DNA of 64,000 nt from Hevea brasiliensis (GCF_030052815.1 NW_026614839.1:39910-103909); one strand, 5' to 3'. Positions 49,491-61,078 are shown, counted from the stretch's first letter. Notes: generated by a model from the letters alone, not told the origin. A program made the numbers and translations.

Positions 49491-49552
49491 GGGAGCTGAG
49501 CTCCCATTTATTTTTATGCTGATGAGTATGTGGAGGGTGAGCTGAGCTCCCC
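49491..49552 (+). promoter_or_regulatory. Pair of small hairpins near LTR end
   Basis: GGGAGC-TGA-GCTCCC (49491-49505) and a similar GGGTGAGC-TGA-GCTCCCC (49535-49552) could each fold with a three-base loop. Both sites recur at matching places in all other Tekay LTRs here, about 220-280 bp before the LTR end. Their role is unknown. Confidence 0.4.
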
Positions 49553-49773
49553 AATTGATGTTATATTTTGTTTACAGGTCGGGTGAGGAAAAAACTCCCC
49601 GTTGAAAGGTCCACTTTATGGCCGGACTCCGTCCGGTTGATTTCTTGATATTGGGCCCAAATGGGCCTTAGAGTTGGATTAATGAACAGTTAGGCTTACT
49701 ACGGGCCTCGGGGGCTTTAGGCTGGCCCAGGTCCTAGTGCCGGTCCGGCTCATAGGTTGGGTCGTGACAAATG

Positions 49774-49785
49774 TGGTATCAGAGC
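49774..49785 (+). other. Tekay-D primer binding site
   Basis: TGGTATCAGAGC lies four bases after the 5' LTR (the initiator tRNA-Met type). Confidence 0.9.
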
Positions 49786-49990
49786 TTAGGCTCCAGATTC
49801 TTAGGGAATGTTCATCTAAAGTGTTGGGAAGAGTCTACTAGGAGTCACATGCGGAAAAATAGGGTCCACATTCGTCTTGCATTGTCATCTTTGCTTCTAG
49901 TTTCTGCTTTATATTGTGTGTGTAAACATGAGTCTATAGAGCTATGTAATGTTTGAATTTTGTGGGCTAATGCTGCTGAATTTTAGGAAA

Positions 49991-51319
49991 ATGCGTAGAA
50001 GCAAGAGCCACATCGCACTGAACCAGATGTGCTCGACGAGGTATCAAAGACAAGATGAGGCGCCGCCCAGGAGGCGGGGTAGGAGGCCTAGAGCCTCAAG
50101 TAGAAGAGCACGCCACCATCTGAGATCAGTCTTTTATGGCACAGGGTCCCATGGACCTAATGGCAGCTACTCTAGCTGGGTTGCAGAGAACCATCGATAT
50201 GATGGTGCGGTATATGGTCCACCCTCCACAGCAGCAGCAGTCCACCGCATCAAGAGGAGAACCTTACAAACAGATCATCAATTTCAAGAAGTTAGTGCCT
50301 GGTACTTATGATGTGTCAGACGATGCATATCGGTTTTTGGATTCTCGCAGACAGCAGAAATGCGATTGGTGATAGAAGACTTATAGAGTGTATGCAGCAT
50401 GTCATGGGGCCTATGCCTAGACAATGGATGAATGACTACATATTACCTCGGATGGAGGGTTTGTCATGGACTCAGTTTGTGGAACTTTTCATCAATCGGT
50501 TTGTGCCAGAAAGCTTCAGGGATCAAAAGCAGTGGGCCTTTGAGGCCTTAAGACAGAATGGCAGGTCTATAGATGAGTATGCTACTGCACTTTGAATCGA
50601 GCGGTATGCCCCACAAAGGCATCTACAGAGACTATGAAGGTGAAAAGATTCCTAAAGGGGCTTGACAGGAGGTATGCAAACCTGGCCATGATGTTTGATC
50701 AGTCGTTTGATGTGGTAGTTGATCGAGCCAGACAGATAGAGATTAGCTATGCTGCGGATGACAGCGGAAGACCAAAGAAAAACAGAGCAGAGGATTCTTC
50801 AGGTGTTCCCCATATGGGTACTACGGATAGTGGTGGCCAAACTACTTACAGAGGAAGAAGCAGGAATAAGAGGAGTGGTTTTAGACACAAATCCCGAGGG
50901 TTCGCACTGTGCGGATCGATCCAAAAGTAGTCACAGCCTGGGTACAACAATTGGTCAGTTCAGGATCCTCCTTGGCACCTTGTGCACAGTGTGGAAGAGG
51001 ACATTCAGGACCTTGTTTGATGGGTTCAGGAGTATGCTTCAGGTGTGGCCAACCAAGTCACTTTGCTAGGGAATGCCCCGTGTTCAGTGAGCCACAGATG
51101 GGGTCACAGGGTTCTGTTGCAAATGTTCCTCGCTAGTTGTATCCGGGTGCTTCCAGCATGGCAGGCAGTCAGTTTAGTGGCCAACAGGGCCGAGGACAAG
51201 GGGGACGTGGATTTGGGTGCGGTCGGGAGGAGAAGTCGTATCAAGGTTACGCCACTCAGTAGGGTCAAGCTCGGGTTTTCACCACGACCCACCGGGATGC
51301 TCAAGCTTCAAATGCAGTT
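49991..51319 (+). pseudogene. gag: Tekay-D gag, frameshifted
   Basis: The ATG (MRRSKSH) opens at the same place as in Tekay-A. The reading frame is spread over 49991-50170, 50136-50372, 50308-50595, 50592-50930 and 50909-51136 by successive small indels. The retrotransposon gag core is seen at about 50400-50570 (MGPMPRQWMNDYI; LSWTQFVELFINRFVPESF). Two zinc-binding words close the protein: CAQCGRGHSGPC and the CCHC knuckle CFRCGQPSHFAREC at about 51030-51075. Several stops of Tekay-A are sense codons here (TGG and CAG), so those are private to Tekay-A. Confidence 0.9.
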
Positions 51320-52655
51320 GTGGTAGGTATTCTTCTGGTCTGTTCCTATGAGGCTCGTGTTTTGATAGATCCGGGTGCTACGCACTCATTTGTCTCCCCT
51401 GTGTTTGCCATGAGATTGGGTAGAAACCCTACAACTCTAGAATGCCCTTTGTCAGTAGCTACCCCACTTAGTGACAACATAGATGTAGATATGGTTTTTT
51501 CGGGTAGCCCAGTAGTAGTGGATGGAAAGATCCTCCCAGCAGACTTGGTTCCTCTACCAATAATGGATTTTGATGTAATTTTGGGGATGGGTTGGTTGAC
51601 AACTCATTATGCCACCTTAGACTGCAGGAACAAAAAGGTGCATTTCCACATACCTGGTGTGGAAGAGTTTAGCTTTGATGGTGATAGGAGCGTGGCTCCA
51701 TATAACTTGGTGTCAGCAATTAGTGCTAGAAAAATGTTGAGGCGTGGATGCCAAGGGTATTTGGCATTGGTGAGAGATACATCTGTAGAAGGTGCCAACA
51801 TGGAAAATGTTCCTGTTGTCAGAGAATTCATGGATGTCTTCCCCAAGAGCTTCAGGTTGCCACCAGAAAGGGGAATAGAGTTTTGCATTGATGTTGTTTC
51901 GGGTACAAACCCCATATCAATGCCACCTTACAGGATGGCCCCAGCAGAATTGAAAGAGTTAAAGGAGCAACTACAGGAGCTGTTGGACAAAGGTTTCATA
52001 CGTCCGAGCACTTCACCCTGGGGTGCTCCTGTGCTATTTGTAAGAAAGAAAGATGGGTCATTGAGGTTGTGTATTGACTATAGACAGTTGAACAAGGTGA
52101 CTGTGAAGAACAAGTATCCACTTCCTCGGATCGACGATCTATTTGATCAGCTTCAAGGGGCTAGATTCTTTTCCAAGATAGACCTGCGATCAGGCTACCA
52201 TCAGTTGAGAATCAGGAATGATGACATGTCCAAAATAGCATTCAGGACAAGATATGGTCATTATGAGTTCTTAGTGATGTCTTTTGGACTCACTAATGCA
52301 CCAGAATTTTCATGGACTTGATGAACAGGTGTTCAAACCATTTTTGGACCGCTTTGTCATCGTATTCATAGATGATATTTTGGTATACTCTAAGACCGAG
52401 GAAGAACACGTGTGGCACTTGAGAATGGTGTTGCAGACTTTGAGGGAGCACCAACTATATGCCAAATTTTCAAAATGTGAATTTTGGCTAGAAAGCATCT
52501 CATTCTTGGGACACGTGGTTTCTAGTGACGGCATTCAAGTGGATCCCAAGAAAATTGAAGTAATTGATTGGCTTAGGCCTACAACGATCCACCGAGGTGC
52601 GAAGTTTTCGCCTAGTGGCTACTATAGGCGTTTTGTGCAAGATTTCTCCAGATAG
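51320..52655 (+). pseudogene. pol: Tekay-D protease and reverse transcriptase, frameshifted
   Basis: 51320-52321 (333 codons) gives the protease motif [10 protein letters not shown] and RT up to FGLTNAPE. Two missing bases follow close together: one near 52310, private to this copy, and one at 52329/52330, shared with Tekay-A. RT then continues in 52284-52655 with the catalytic FIDDILVYS and the [17 protein letters not shown] word. A further indel near 52600 disturbs the segment before [11 protein letters not shown]. The two missing bases alone abolish a full-length RT. Confidence 0.92.
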
Positions 52656-52672
52656 CGCCTCCCTTAACTAAG

Positions 52673-53656
52673 TTGACTCGGAAGAACGTTCCATTCATTT
52701 GGACAGATGACTGTGAGAAGAGTTTCCAGACGCTTAAGGAGTGTCTAACCACCGCCCCTGTGTTGACACTACCTATGAGTGGTGAAGGATACACCGTGTA
52801 CTGTGACGCCTCCAGAGTTGGCCTAGGGTGTGTTTTGATGCAGAATGGAAAAGTAGTGGCTTATGCTTCAAGGCAGCTGAAGAGGCATGAGCAGAACTAT
52901 CCCACCCATGATTTGGAAATGGCGGCTGTAGTCTTTGCACTAAAAATCTGGAGACACTACCTGTATGGTGAAGTGTGCGAGATATACACCGACCACAAGA
53001 GTTTGAAGTACATCTTCCAACAGAGGGACTTAAACTTGAGACAGAGGAGATGGATGGAGCTTCTGAAAGACTATGATTGCACCATCCAGTACCACCCTGG
53101 GAAGGCCAATGTGGTAGCAGATGCTTTGAGCAGAAAATCTTCTGGCAGTTTGGCGCACATTTCAGTAGAGAAGAGACCGTTGATTCAGGCAATACATGAG
53201 TTGATGGATCAAGGTTTAATCCTAGATCTTTCAGATGAGGGGGTATTATTGGCTCATTTTTCAGTGAGGCCAGACTTGCGAGACAGAGTTAGAGTTTCCC
53301 AGCACAGAGACCAACAATTGATGAAAATCATAGAAAGAGTACAGCAAGGTGAAGGTGGTGAGTTCGGGTTTGCCAATGATGGCGTCCTTATGCAAGGTTC
53401 TAGGATATGTGTGCCCGATGTGGACAATCTCAGAAATGAAATCATGCAAGAGGCACACTATACACTGTACAATGTCCACCCAGGCTCCACCAAGATGTAC
53501 CATGATGTGAAGGATAGCTATTGGTGGAATGGCATGAAGAGAGACATAGCAGACTTTGTGTCCAAGTGCTTGACTTGTCAGAAGGTGAAGTTTGAACATC
53601 AGAGACCGTCAGGGAAGCTGCAAGAGCTCCTATCCCGTAATAGAAGTGGGAAATGA
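52673..53656 (+). pseudogene. pol: Tekay-D RNase H and integrase zinc domain
   Basis: This 327-codon segment is the longest intact stretch of the element. RNase H residues are visible in [29 protein letters not shown] and ADALSRK. The integrase HHCC zinc domain follows ([25 protein letters not shown]). The segment ends in altered sequence before the catalytic core. A TAA at 53638-53640, in the frame of the core, matches the TAA at 5780-5782 of Tekay-A. Confidence 0.92.
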
Positions 53657-54119
53657 TCACTATGGATTTTGTGATAGGTTGCCTCGTACCACGAGGATAT
53701 GATTCCATATGGGTAATTGTAGACCGCTTAACCAAATCACCACTTCTTACCCGTGAAAACTACATATTCTATGGCACGGTATGCCCGGCTCTACATTCGA
53801 GAAATAGTCGATTGCATGGAGTTTCGCCCATAATATCTCGACGAGGGCCGATTCATTTCTGTTTTGGAGAAAGTTGCAAGAGGCACTTGGCACACAGCTG
53901 AACTTCAAGACGGCCTTCCACCCTCGCAGACGGAGAGTCCAAAAGGACAATCCAAACATCGAAGACATGCTTCGCATGAGTATTTTGGATTTTGGAGATC
54001 AATGGGATGATCGGCTAGCTTTGGTGGAGTTTGCCTACAACAACGCTACCATTCCAAAGATAGGGATGGCACCATATGAGGCACTATATGGAAGAAAGTG
54101 TAGGTCTCCTCTGTGTTGA
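53653..54119 (+). pseudogene. pol: Tekay-D integrase catalytic core, heavily damaged
   Basis: The first acidic site (TMDFV) is present. The second, SDRGP in Tekay-A, reads as SRRGP here because of small indels, and the Glu of the QSERT word is lost (VQKDNPNIEDMLR). Compared with Tekay-A, many differences drop an A between C and G (CAG becoming CG). The segment FAYNN and YGRKCRSPLC at the end is recognisable. Confidence 0.82.
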
Positions 54120-54187
54120 CTAAATGGGAGAAGCGAAGGTGCATGATGTAGACCTAGTGCAGTACACTTGAGATAGTTCCTTTAATC

Positions 54188-54679
54188 GTGGAACGATTGA
54201 AACACTTTCGGAGGCGAGAAGAGTTATGCGGACCCGTGAGGAGGATGTGGAGTTTGCGAGGCGACTATGTATTCCTGAAGGTTTCTCCGATAAAGGGAGT
54301 CATGAGATTTGGAAAGAAGGGCAAGTTGGCAGCTTGGTATATCGGACCTTTTGAGGTTACGGATAGAGTTGGAGCAGTTGCCTACCGGTTGGAGCTACCA
54401 CCCAACCTTTCTCACGTTTATCCCGTATTTCACATCTCCATGCTCAGGAAATACATTCCAGATCCTTCTCATGTACTACAGTCAGATGTAATAGAGCTAA
54501 AAGAGAATTTGACATTTGAGGAGCAACCTGTAGCCATAGTGGACTATCAAGTGAGGCAGCTAAGATCAAAACAGATCCCTATGGTTAAGGTTTTATGGAG
54601 GAGCTAGTCAGTGGAAGAGTGCACCTGGGAGTCAGAACGGGACATGCGTAGCAAGTACCCTTATCTGTTCAATGTGTAA
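54188..54679 (+). pseudogene. pol: Tekay-D integrase C-terminus and chromodomain
   Basis: 54188-54607 holds the GPY/F-type module ([18 protein letters not shown]), [15 protein letters not shown] and [15 protein letters not shown] at 54605-54607 cuts the chromodomain before VEECTWESE, and the frame would end at TAA 54677-54679. Chromodomains guide chromovirus integration to heterochromatin marks. A truncation here, shared with Tekay-A, would remove the C-terminal part. Confidence 0.88.
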
Positions 54680-54728
54680 TCATGTGCTTTATTTTGCCTT
54701 GTGTAAAATTCGAGGATGAATTTTCTGT

Positions 54729-54741
54729 AAGGAGGGAAGAA
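54729..54741 (+). other. Tekay-D polypurine tract
   Basis: AAGGAGGGAAGAA lies directly before the 3' LTR, one base different from Tekay-A. Confidence 0.88.
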
Positions 54742-57330
54742 TGTAACACCCCAAAATTTCAAATTTTATTATTTTATGATCATTATTGGTATTTTAATTT
54801 TATTTAAATTTTAGGAATTTTTTTGAGATTATTCGGATTTTAAAAATCGGGTTCGATTTTTCGAAAATATAAACTTTGATGATTTTTAAAAATTAATTTA
54901 AAGACCACGTGGCAAAACTAAAAATATATTTAGAGTCTACGAATTTTTCTGAGTTTTAGAATTTTTTGAATTTTTGGACCTCGTTTTGGTCCGAGGCGTA
55001 GTAAAAAAATTCAAAATTTTATATTTCAATCGAACCCGAATGGAACCGACCGGATCGGACCGGTCGAATCGACCGGCTCCCTTCCCTTTTTCTTCCTCCC
55101 ACGCGCGTCTCCTCCCCCTTCTCTCTTTCTCTCATTTTCTCTCTCCTCATGACCCGCCACCACCTCCCTGCCTCCCAGCTGCGGCGTGACCCCAGTCTCC
55201 CGGCCGGCCGCCGCTCCAAATGGCCGGAAAACGCGCGCGAACTCCCCTCCCTTGCGTGCGCGACGTTTCTACTTCCCGGCCAAAATTCGACCGATCCGGC
55301 CACCAATCGGACCGGGTCTTGTGTCTAAAATCATCTACTCGTCGAGAGCTTTCCATAGACACCAAGAACGCCGAAATCCATCGAGCGGTTTGTCCAATTT
55401 TTGCCCGGGAAGTTTTAGCCCATTTTGACTTTCGCTAGATTTCTATGCAAACCGTGAATCCCACGAAAACCGAGAGTACCGTGAGCGCTCCACTCGCCGA
55501 GAGCTTGGCTACATAAATTTCGAATTTTTCCGACATCGCTTTTTGCTGGGTCCCACTAACTTCGCAGTATTTTTCCGAGCATTAAATGAGCTTAGAAAAT
55601 TCTGAAAAATTTATATACTAACCCCCGTGTTGTGGACTTCGTGTAGGTATCCTCAATTCGAGGAAATTCGACAGTTGACCGGGTTTGCAAGTTTTGGGCC
55701 AGACAGACCCGTTACCGGAAAAGTCTCCGAATTGGACCGAGGTTTTGGCTACCCCCCATTGTCAGACGTCCCGAGCTCGTTCCCGAAGTCAGAATCGACA
55801 AAGTTAAACCCGAACCTTGTTTTTTCGTAATTTTCTAGTGCTTAAATAGGATTAAAAATTCATAAAATATTCGTGGTAGCTCAGAAAATTACGATTCTTT
55901 TTGCAATAGCCTAGTAATATTGCTAAGGACCGCGGGGCAAAGTTTTAGAATTTTTAGAGCTTATTTGGGTAGTTTTTGCAAAAATGATTAATTATGAGGA
56001 CTAAATTGAAATTTTACATATTGTGATGGATGATTGATTTGATGGGCCCAGGAGGGGCTGTGTGATGTGATTGAGTGGTGGATATATGGATTGTGAATAT
56101 AGAAGTGTGTTTTGAACCATTTTGCAGGTTGGGTAGGTCCTAGGTATAGGAGACTCGAGAATTTTCGCACGACTTAGGACGTATTTGGTCTTTTCTTGAT
56201 TGTATTGAGTCATTTGTATTAAATAATTGTAACATAATTGTCAGGTGAGCCGGGACAGCCTTCTTCCTCCGCCCAGCCACCACAGTGACCGTTGTCAAGT
56301 CTGTGAGTAAAATATTAATTTTAATTGTAATTTCACTATTATTATATGTTCAAGCATGCCCATGCATCACTTATATGCATATATCTATGTAGATAAACTT
56401 TAGGCATGATTTATGTTGCATTCATAACTGTGAAAGTGCCATGTATGTTGTTGTGGTAATTTGGAGCAGTGTGCGTGCGTGTGATGTGGTGTGGACTATG
56501 GATAGGACGGGTAGACACGGCTTGAGTTCTTTGAGACCACCCTTGGGGTAGACATGGCTTGAGTTCTTCGCTGGGACCCCGATTTGGTTATTAAGTGGAA
56601 GTCCGAGCTGAGTTCTTCGCTGGCACAGTTGGAATTAAGAGAGCTGTATAGGGGATCAGCTCCCATATATATTATGATTGATGTTACTGGGTGTGTGAGT
56701 GCTCCAAATTACCTTTTTGATGTTATGATGTGAAAATGTTGTTGATGTTGCATTTCACTCTACAGGGTGCATTAGTTTTAGATAGTTATAGAGATTATGG
56801 TTAAAATTGATATTTTACTCTCTGAGTCGAACGCTCACTCCTGTTCAATATTTTTCCAGGCCACAGGAGGATATTTTTGAGGTTAACCTGCTTTCTCCCT
56901 CGCAGGTTATTTATTCATGCTTGTGTAATTCTATAAATTTCTAGAATTTCCGCATGTGTTAGAAATGTTTATTTGATATGGGTCTGTAAACTAAATTATT
57001 ATTTTGGACCTGTAAACTTAATATTCTATGCATGTTTGATGGATTGGATGAGGGAGCTGAGCTCCCATTTATTTTTATGCTGATGAGTATGTGGAGGGTG
57101 AGCTGAGCTCCCCAATTGATGTTATATTTTGTTTACTGGTCGGGTGAGTCAAAAACTCCCCGTTGAAAGGTCCACTTTATGGCCGGCCTCCGTCCGGTGG
57201 ATGTCTTGATGTTGGGCCCAAATGGGCCTTAGAGTTGGATTAATGAACAGCTTAGGCTTACTACTGACCTCGGGGCTTTAGGCTGGCCTAGGTCCTAGTG
57301 CCGGTCCGGCTCATAGGTTGGGTCGTGATA
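54742..57330 (+). repeat. Tekay-D 3' LTR
   Basis: It begins TGTAACACCCC and ends GGGTCGTGATA, followed by the duplication GGCAT. It closely matches 47149-49769 in AT-rich parts, with many small indels in GC-rich zones (55010-55090, 55430-55560, 56150-56170, 56520-56560). Confidence 0.9.
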
Positions 57331-57973
57331 GGCATACCATCTTCCACTATCAATAATAATAAATCATCATTACAAGCTCAAAACTATACTATACATAAAC
57401 CTAATTACACCCAAAAGAACTCACGTTATATCAAACTGCTCATAGCAAATATATTAATTAGTCATTCTCAGTCTCCTCTAGACATAACCCAATATATTTA
57501 CTATTATAACATTACACCACAAAGAGTGTCTTCAACTATATGGGCAAAAGCCCTCTCACCAATGGACAAGAATCCCTTCCTCTTGAATTCTATATCATTT
57601 CTCCACCTTAGGCCAAAGTCTCTTTCCACTGCAATGGGCAAAAGCCCCTCTCTCCATTGCAATGGGCAAAAGCCCCTCATCAATGGGTAGAGCCAAATCC
57701 GCAGCAATTGGTAAGGCTATTCTCTACAATGGGCAACAACCTCACTCCATGAGATGAAAGCCAAATAACTTTTTTTACCATTCTCCTATTTATGGTGCTA
57801 ATTCCCTCAATCTTAATCTGATTAGGAGTCCCACTCAGTTTAGGAATAACTAAAATAAGAGTTCTACTTTATATAGGAAATATTTCTCTATCTTATGTAG
57901 GAATATTTCTCCCATTCAAATTAGAAAAAAGTCTCTCAAAATTTCATTAGGATTTTGAGTCATAATTCTAACA

Positions 57974-58291
57974 ATTTTCACCTTGACTCCAAATCCATCA
58001 ACCATTGCATATCTCAAATTATTGGGTGTCATCAAATCATCAAATCTTCATACTTGAGCTTGAATCTTTCAAATCTCTATTCTTCAATCTTCATCTTGGG
58101 TGTAACTTCTCTTTTTCAAAAATTCTCGTCATCAATCATCTTGATTTCGTATCAAGAGCTCCACCTAAATTTTATCTCTCCATCACCTTGAACTTGCATC
58201 ATCATTGTTGCATGTGCAACTTTCCACATATCACAATAGCTCCACCTTTAACCAAACTCACCAAGATCATTCCCATGCTCTGATACCAATT
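57974..58291 (-). other. Interior of the short LTR retroelement
   Basis: These 318 bp lie between the LTRs. On the minus strand the LTR is followed by TTGGTATCAGAGC (primer binding site at 58278-58289), and the other end carries CAAGGTGAAAAT as a polypurine-like tract. The only open frames (57955-58191, 58005-58283) have no family resemblance. Confidence 0.8.
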
Positions 58292-59008
58292 TGTTGTGCA
58301 CCGCAGAAGCATGTAAACTGTAAAGAAATAAAGTAAACACACAAATAATAATATTTACGTGGTTCACCCTCTTGACATAGAGTTACATCCATGGGCATGC
58401 CATCTTCCACTATCAATGATAATAAATAATCATTACAAGCTCAAAGCTATACCACCCATAAACCCAATTACACCAAAGAGAACTCACGTTACATCAAACT
58501 GCTCATAGTAAATATATTAGTTAGTCCCTCTTAATCTCCTCTAGACATAACCCATTATATTTACTATTACAATATTACACCCAAAGAGTGTCTTCAACTA
58601 TATGGGCAAAAGCCCTCTCACCAATGAATAAGAATCCATTCCTCTTAAATTCTATATTTTTTCTCCACCTTAGGCAGAAGCCTCTCTCCACTGCAATGGG
58701 CAAAAGCTCCTCATCAATGGGCTGAGCCAAATCTGCAGCAATTGATAAGGCCCCTATCTACAATGGGCGACAACCTCACTTCATGAATTGAAAGTCAAAT
58801 ATCTTTTTTCATAATTCTCCTATTTATAGTGTTAATTTCCTCAATCCTAATTTGATTAGGAGTCCTACTCAGTTTAGGAATAATACTAAAATAAGAGTTC
58901 TACTCTATATAAGAAATATTCCTCTATCTTATGTAGGAATATTTCTCTCATTCAAATTAGAAAAAGTCTCTCCAAATTTCATTATAATTTTAAGTCATAA
59001 TTCTAACA
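58292..59008 (-). repeat. Right (5') LTR of the short retroelement
   Basis: This uninterrupted 717-bp LTR runs from TGTTGTGCACCGCAGAAGC to ATAATTCTAACA, with TG...CA ends. It is the best reference copy for the split LTRs at 486-9971 and 47041-57973. Confidence 0.88.
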
Positions 59009-61078
59009 GATATATATATATTTTTTAAATATTACTATGAATGGATGTTAGAATAATTATTGTTATTAACAATTTATATTGTAATATTAAAAAAAAAAAA
59101 AACTTTATAACATAATTTTTAGTATTTGCTAAAGTGATAATCTAAATTTTTTTAATTGAGTTACTAAAACATTTTAAATTTTATTTTTCTACTAGTTTAA
59201 TTAATAATATATAGATTTTGACAAAATATAATTAAAAATTTTTTAGATATAGATTAGTTTTGAACCATCATTTATTGGCTCTATTTTTTAGTCGAATTGA
59301 GTAATTATTTAATAAAAATCATGAAAATTAAAATAGATTTTATGATCAATATAATATTATTTTTATTAATCAAAATATACAATTAAAGAAAAAAATTCAT
59401 TTACATAGAAACTAATTAGTGATATGTTAAAATAATTGATAGAGATTTATTAAATATACGCTACATACTAATTTATTTTCACTCTCTCTAAGTTTTTGAT
59501 AAAAATTATATCATATTGAATTATTTTATCATCAATATTTACATTTTTTTTCAATTATTTTATTAATTTTTATAATATAAATTTATAAGAAACAATAATT
59601 ATGAACAATCAAAATCACAAATTTTATATTTTAAATATCTAACTAACTTATCATATATATATATATAATATATTCATTTTATTCACCTATATATTAAAAG
59701 AAACCTATTGATTTATTAAACAAATTAATTGATGAGATGTTGAAGCAAATTAATTTAAAAGTGAGAAGGGCAATAATGGAATTGTGAAAAATACCTTTAA
59801 TTTTTAAAATTATTTATAATTATATTTTTTATTATTTAAAAAATTTATTTTAAATAAAATAAAAATAAAAAATTCTTAGTTATAAAATTCTTATTGTATT
59901 GGGTTTCTATATTACTTATCATAACTTTTATTATAAATATATTTTTTTTAAAGTAGAAGGGATATTATTGATAAAGGCTACCTAAATTATTCATATATTT
60001 TAAGAGGCTAATTTTTCAGGTATTTCTTTTCTCATTTTATTATCATCTGCATAATCATTTTTGTGTAATTTTTCAAACTTATTTATATAATTTCATTCAT
60101 TTGGTAGATATTCAATTGGAATCATAGAGGTTGATTTTGGTAAGATTTTGTGTTTCCTTACTGAGTTATAGTATTTTATTTATATTATTTTAATTAATTA
60201 ATTTAATATTTGTTACTAATTTTATTTTGTTATAATTTTTTGAACTAACATTAATTAGAAATAAAATATAATTTAATATTATTACAAAAAAATTAAATTT
60301 AATTAGATATTAAAAAAATTAAATTATGATAATATAAAATTATATAAAAAAATTTATATATAAAAAATTTAAATCATGAGTATTTATAACGAATACAAAT
60401 AATATGCAATGTCCATCATAAAAAAATAATTATTTTAACATTTCAATAGACAAATTATACTTTATCTTTCTTTTTTTTAACTATTTTCTTACGTTCATTA
60501 ATAAAAAATTTACTTTTTCAAAGTAATATTATATTGTAGATAGATTTAAAATTAAGTGAATAATTTTAATAAATTAAAGAAAAATATTTAATTATAATTT
60601 TATCAAATTTCAAATTAAATTGTCATTTATGCCAAGATTTTGTTGAGATGAATCCATTTTAGACTATATATATATATATAAAAGTCTTTAAAGCACTTAC
60701 GTTGCATATTTATCAAACAATTTATAACTCGTAATTAATTTTATCTATATAAAGAAATAAAATTTAATAATAAATTTTAAATTATTGTGTAGATAAATTA
60801 GACTTTATTTTAATACATTGAATAATATCCATAATTAATTATTTAAATTTTTTTAGTGAAAAAATTTGTTCACCTTATCATACTTATGAAGAAGCGGAAG
60901 CATGAAAAATACAAGTTTAGATCATTGAAATTCAAAATTTTTCTTTTAGGATCACATGCATCATGTAAGATTTATTTTTATCTATTTAATTTCAATGATA
61001 AACAGGATATTAAAACTCTTTTAATATATTTTTGGATCTACATTTGCCATTTAAGATTTTAGAATTAATAGACTAATT
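59009..61078. other. Very AT-rich intergenic sequence
   Basis: No gene is recognised. A word near 60683 (AGTCTTTAAAGCACTTACG) resembles the left end of the Helitron candidate at 44950 and may be the end of a related decayed element. Confidence 0.45.

Larger units (their letters stand above)
47149..49769 (+). repeat. Tekay-D 5' LTR
   Basis: It begins TGTAACAATCCC and ends GGGTCGTGACA. It contains a CT-rich segment (47500-47575), the triplicated TAGACACGGCTTGAG motif (48943-49065) and two GAGC-TGA-GCTC hairpins (49491-49505 and 49535-49552). AT-rich parts are almost identical to the 3' LTR, while the GC-rich zone at 48110-48160 differs strongly. Confidence 0.9.
47149..57330 (+). mobile_element. 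Tekay-D: Ty3/gypsy chromovirus, broken
   Basis: This 10,182-bp element has two similar LTRs (2621 and 2589 bp), a primer binding site, the full order gag-protease-RT-RNase H-integrase-chromodomain, and a polypurine tract, flanked by exact GGCAT duplications. The gag-pol frame is broken by several frameshifts and a few stops, fewer than in Tekay-A. Its coding part is closely related to Tekay-A, with three lesions in common, but its LTR ends belong to a different subtype (TGATCATTATTGG near the start). Part of the integrase region and the LTR GC-rich zones show dense small indels. Confidence 0.94.
47041..57973 (-). repeat. Left (3') LTR of the short retroelement, split by Tekay-D
   Basis: 47041-47148 and 57336-57973 together match 58292-59008. 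The split lies in the CATGGGCATGCC region, and GGCAT is duplicated at 47144-47148 and 57331-57335. Only 108 bp lie to the left of the inserted element. Confidence 0.85.
47041..59008 (-). mobile_element. Short non-coding LTR retroelement (TRIM/SMART-like), host to Tekay-D
   Basis: Without Tekay-D this element is about 1.78 kb: a left LTR (47041-47148 plus 57336-57973), an interior of 318 bp (57974-58291), and a right LTR (58292-59008, 717 bp). The LTRs start TGTTGTGCACCGCAG and end ATAATTCTAACA on the plus strand. The primer binding site (GCTCTGATACCA at 58278-58289, minus strand) adjoins the right LTR, and a purine-rich AAGGTGAAAAT (minus) adjoins the left LTR. CATAT before and GATAT after are a probable target duplication with one change. 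The interior has no coding domain, so it must have been mobilised by another element, probably a Copia judging by the LTR and purine tract. Confidence 0.82.

Noticed and set aside
1888..58289. tRNA-like matches at the TGGTATCAGAGC sites
   Set aside because: Each is only a 12-base primer binding site next to an LTR. No cloverleaf surrounds it, so these are not tRNA genes.
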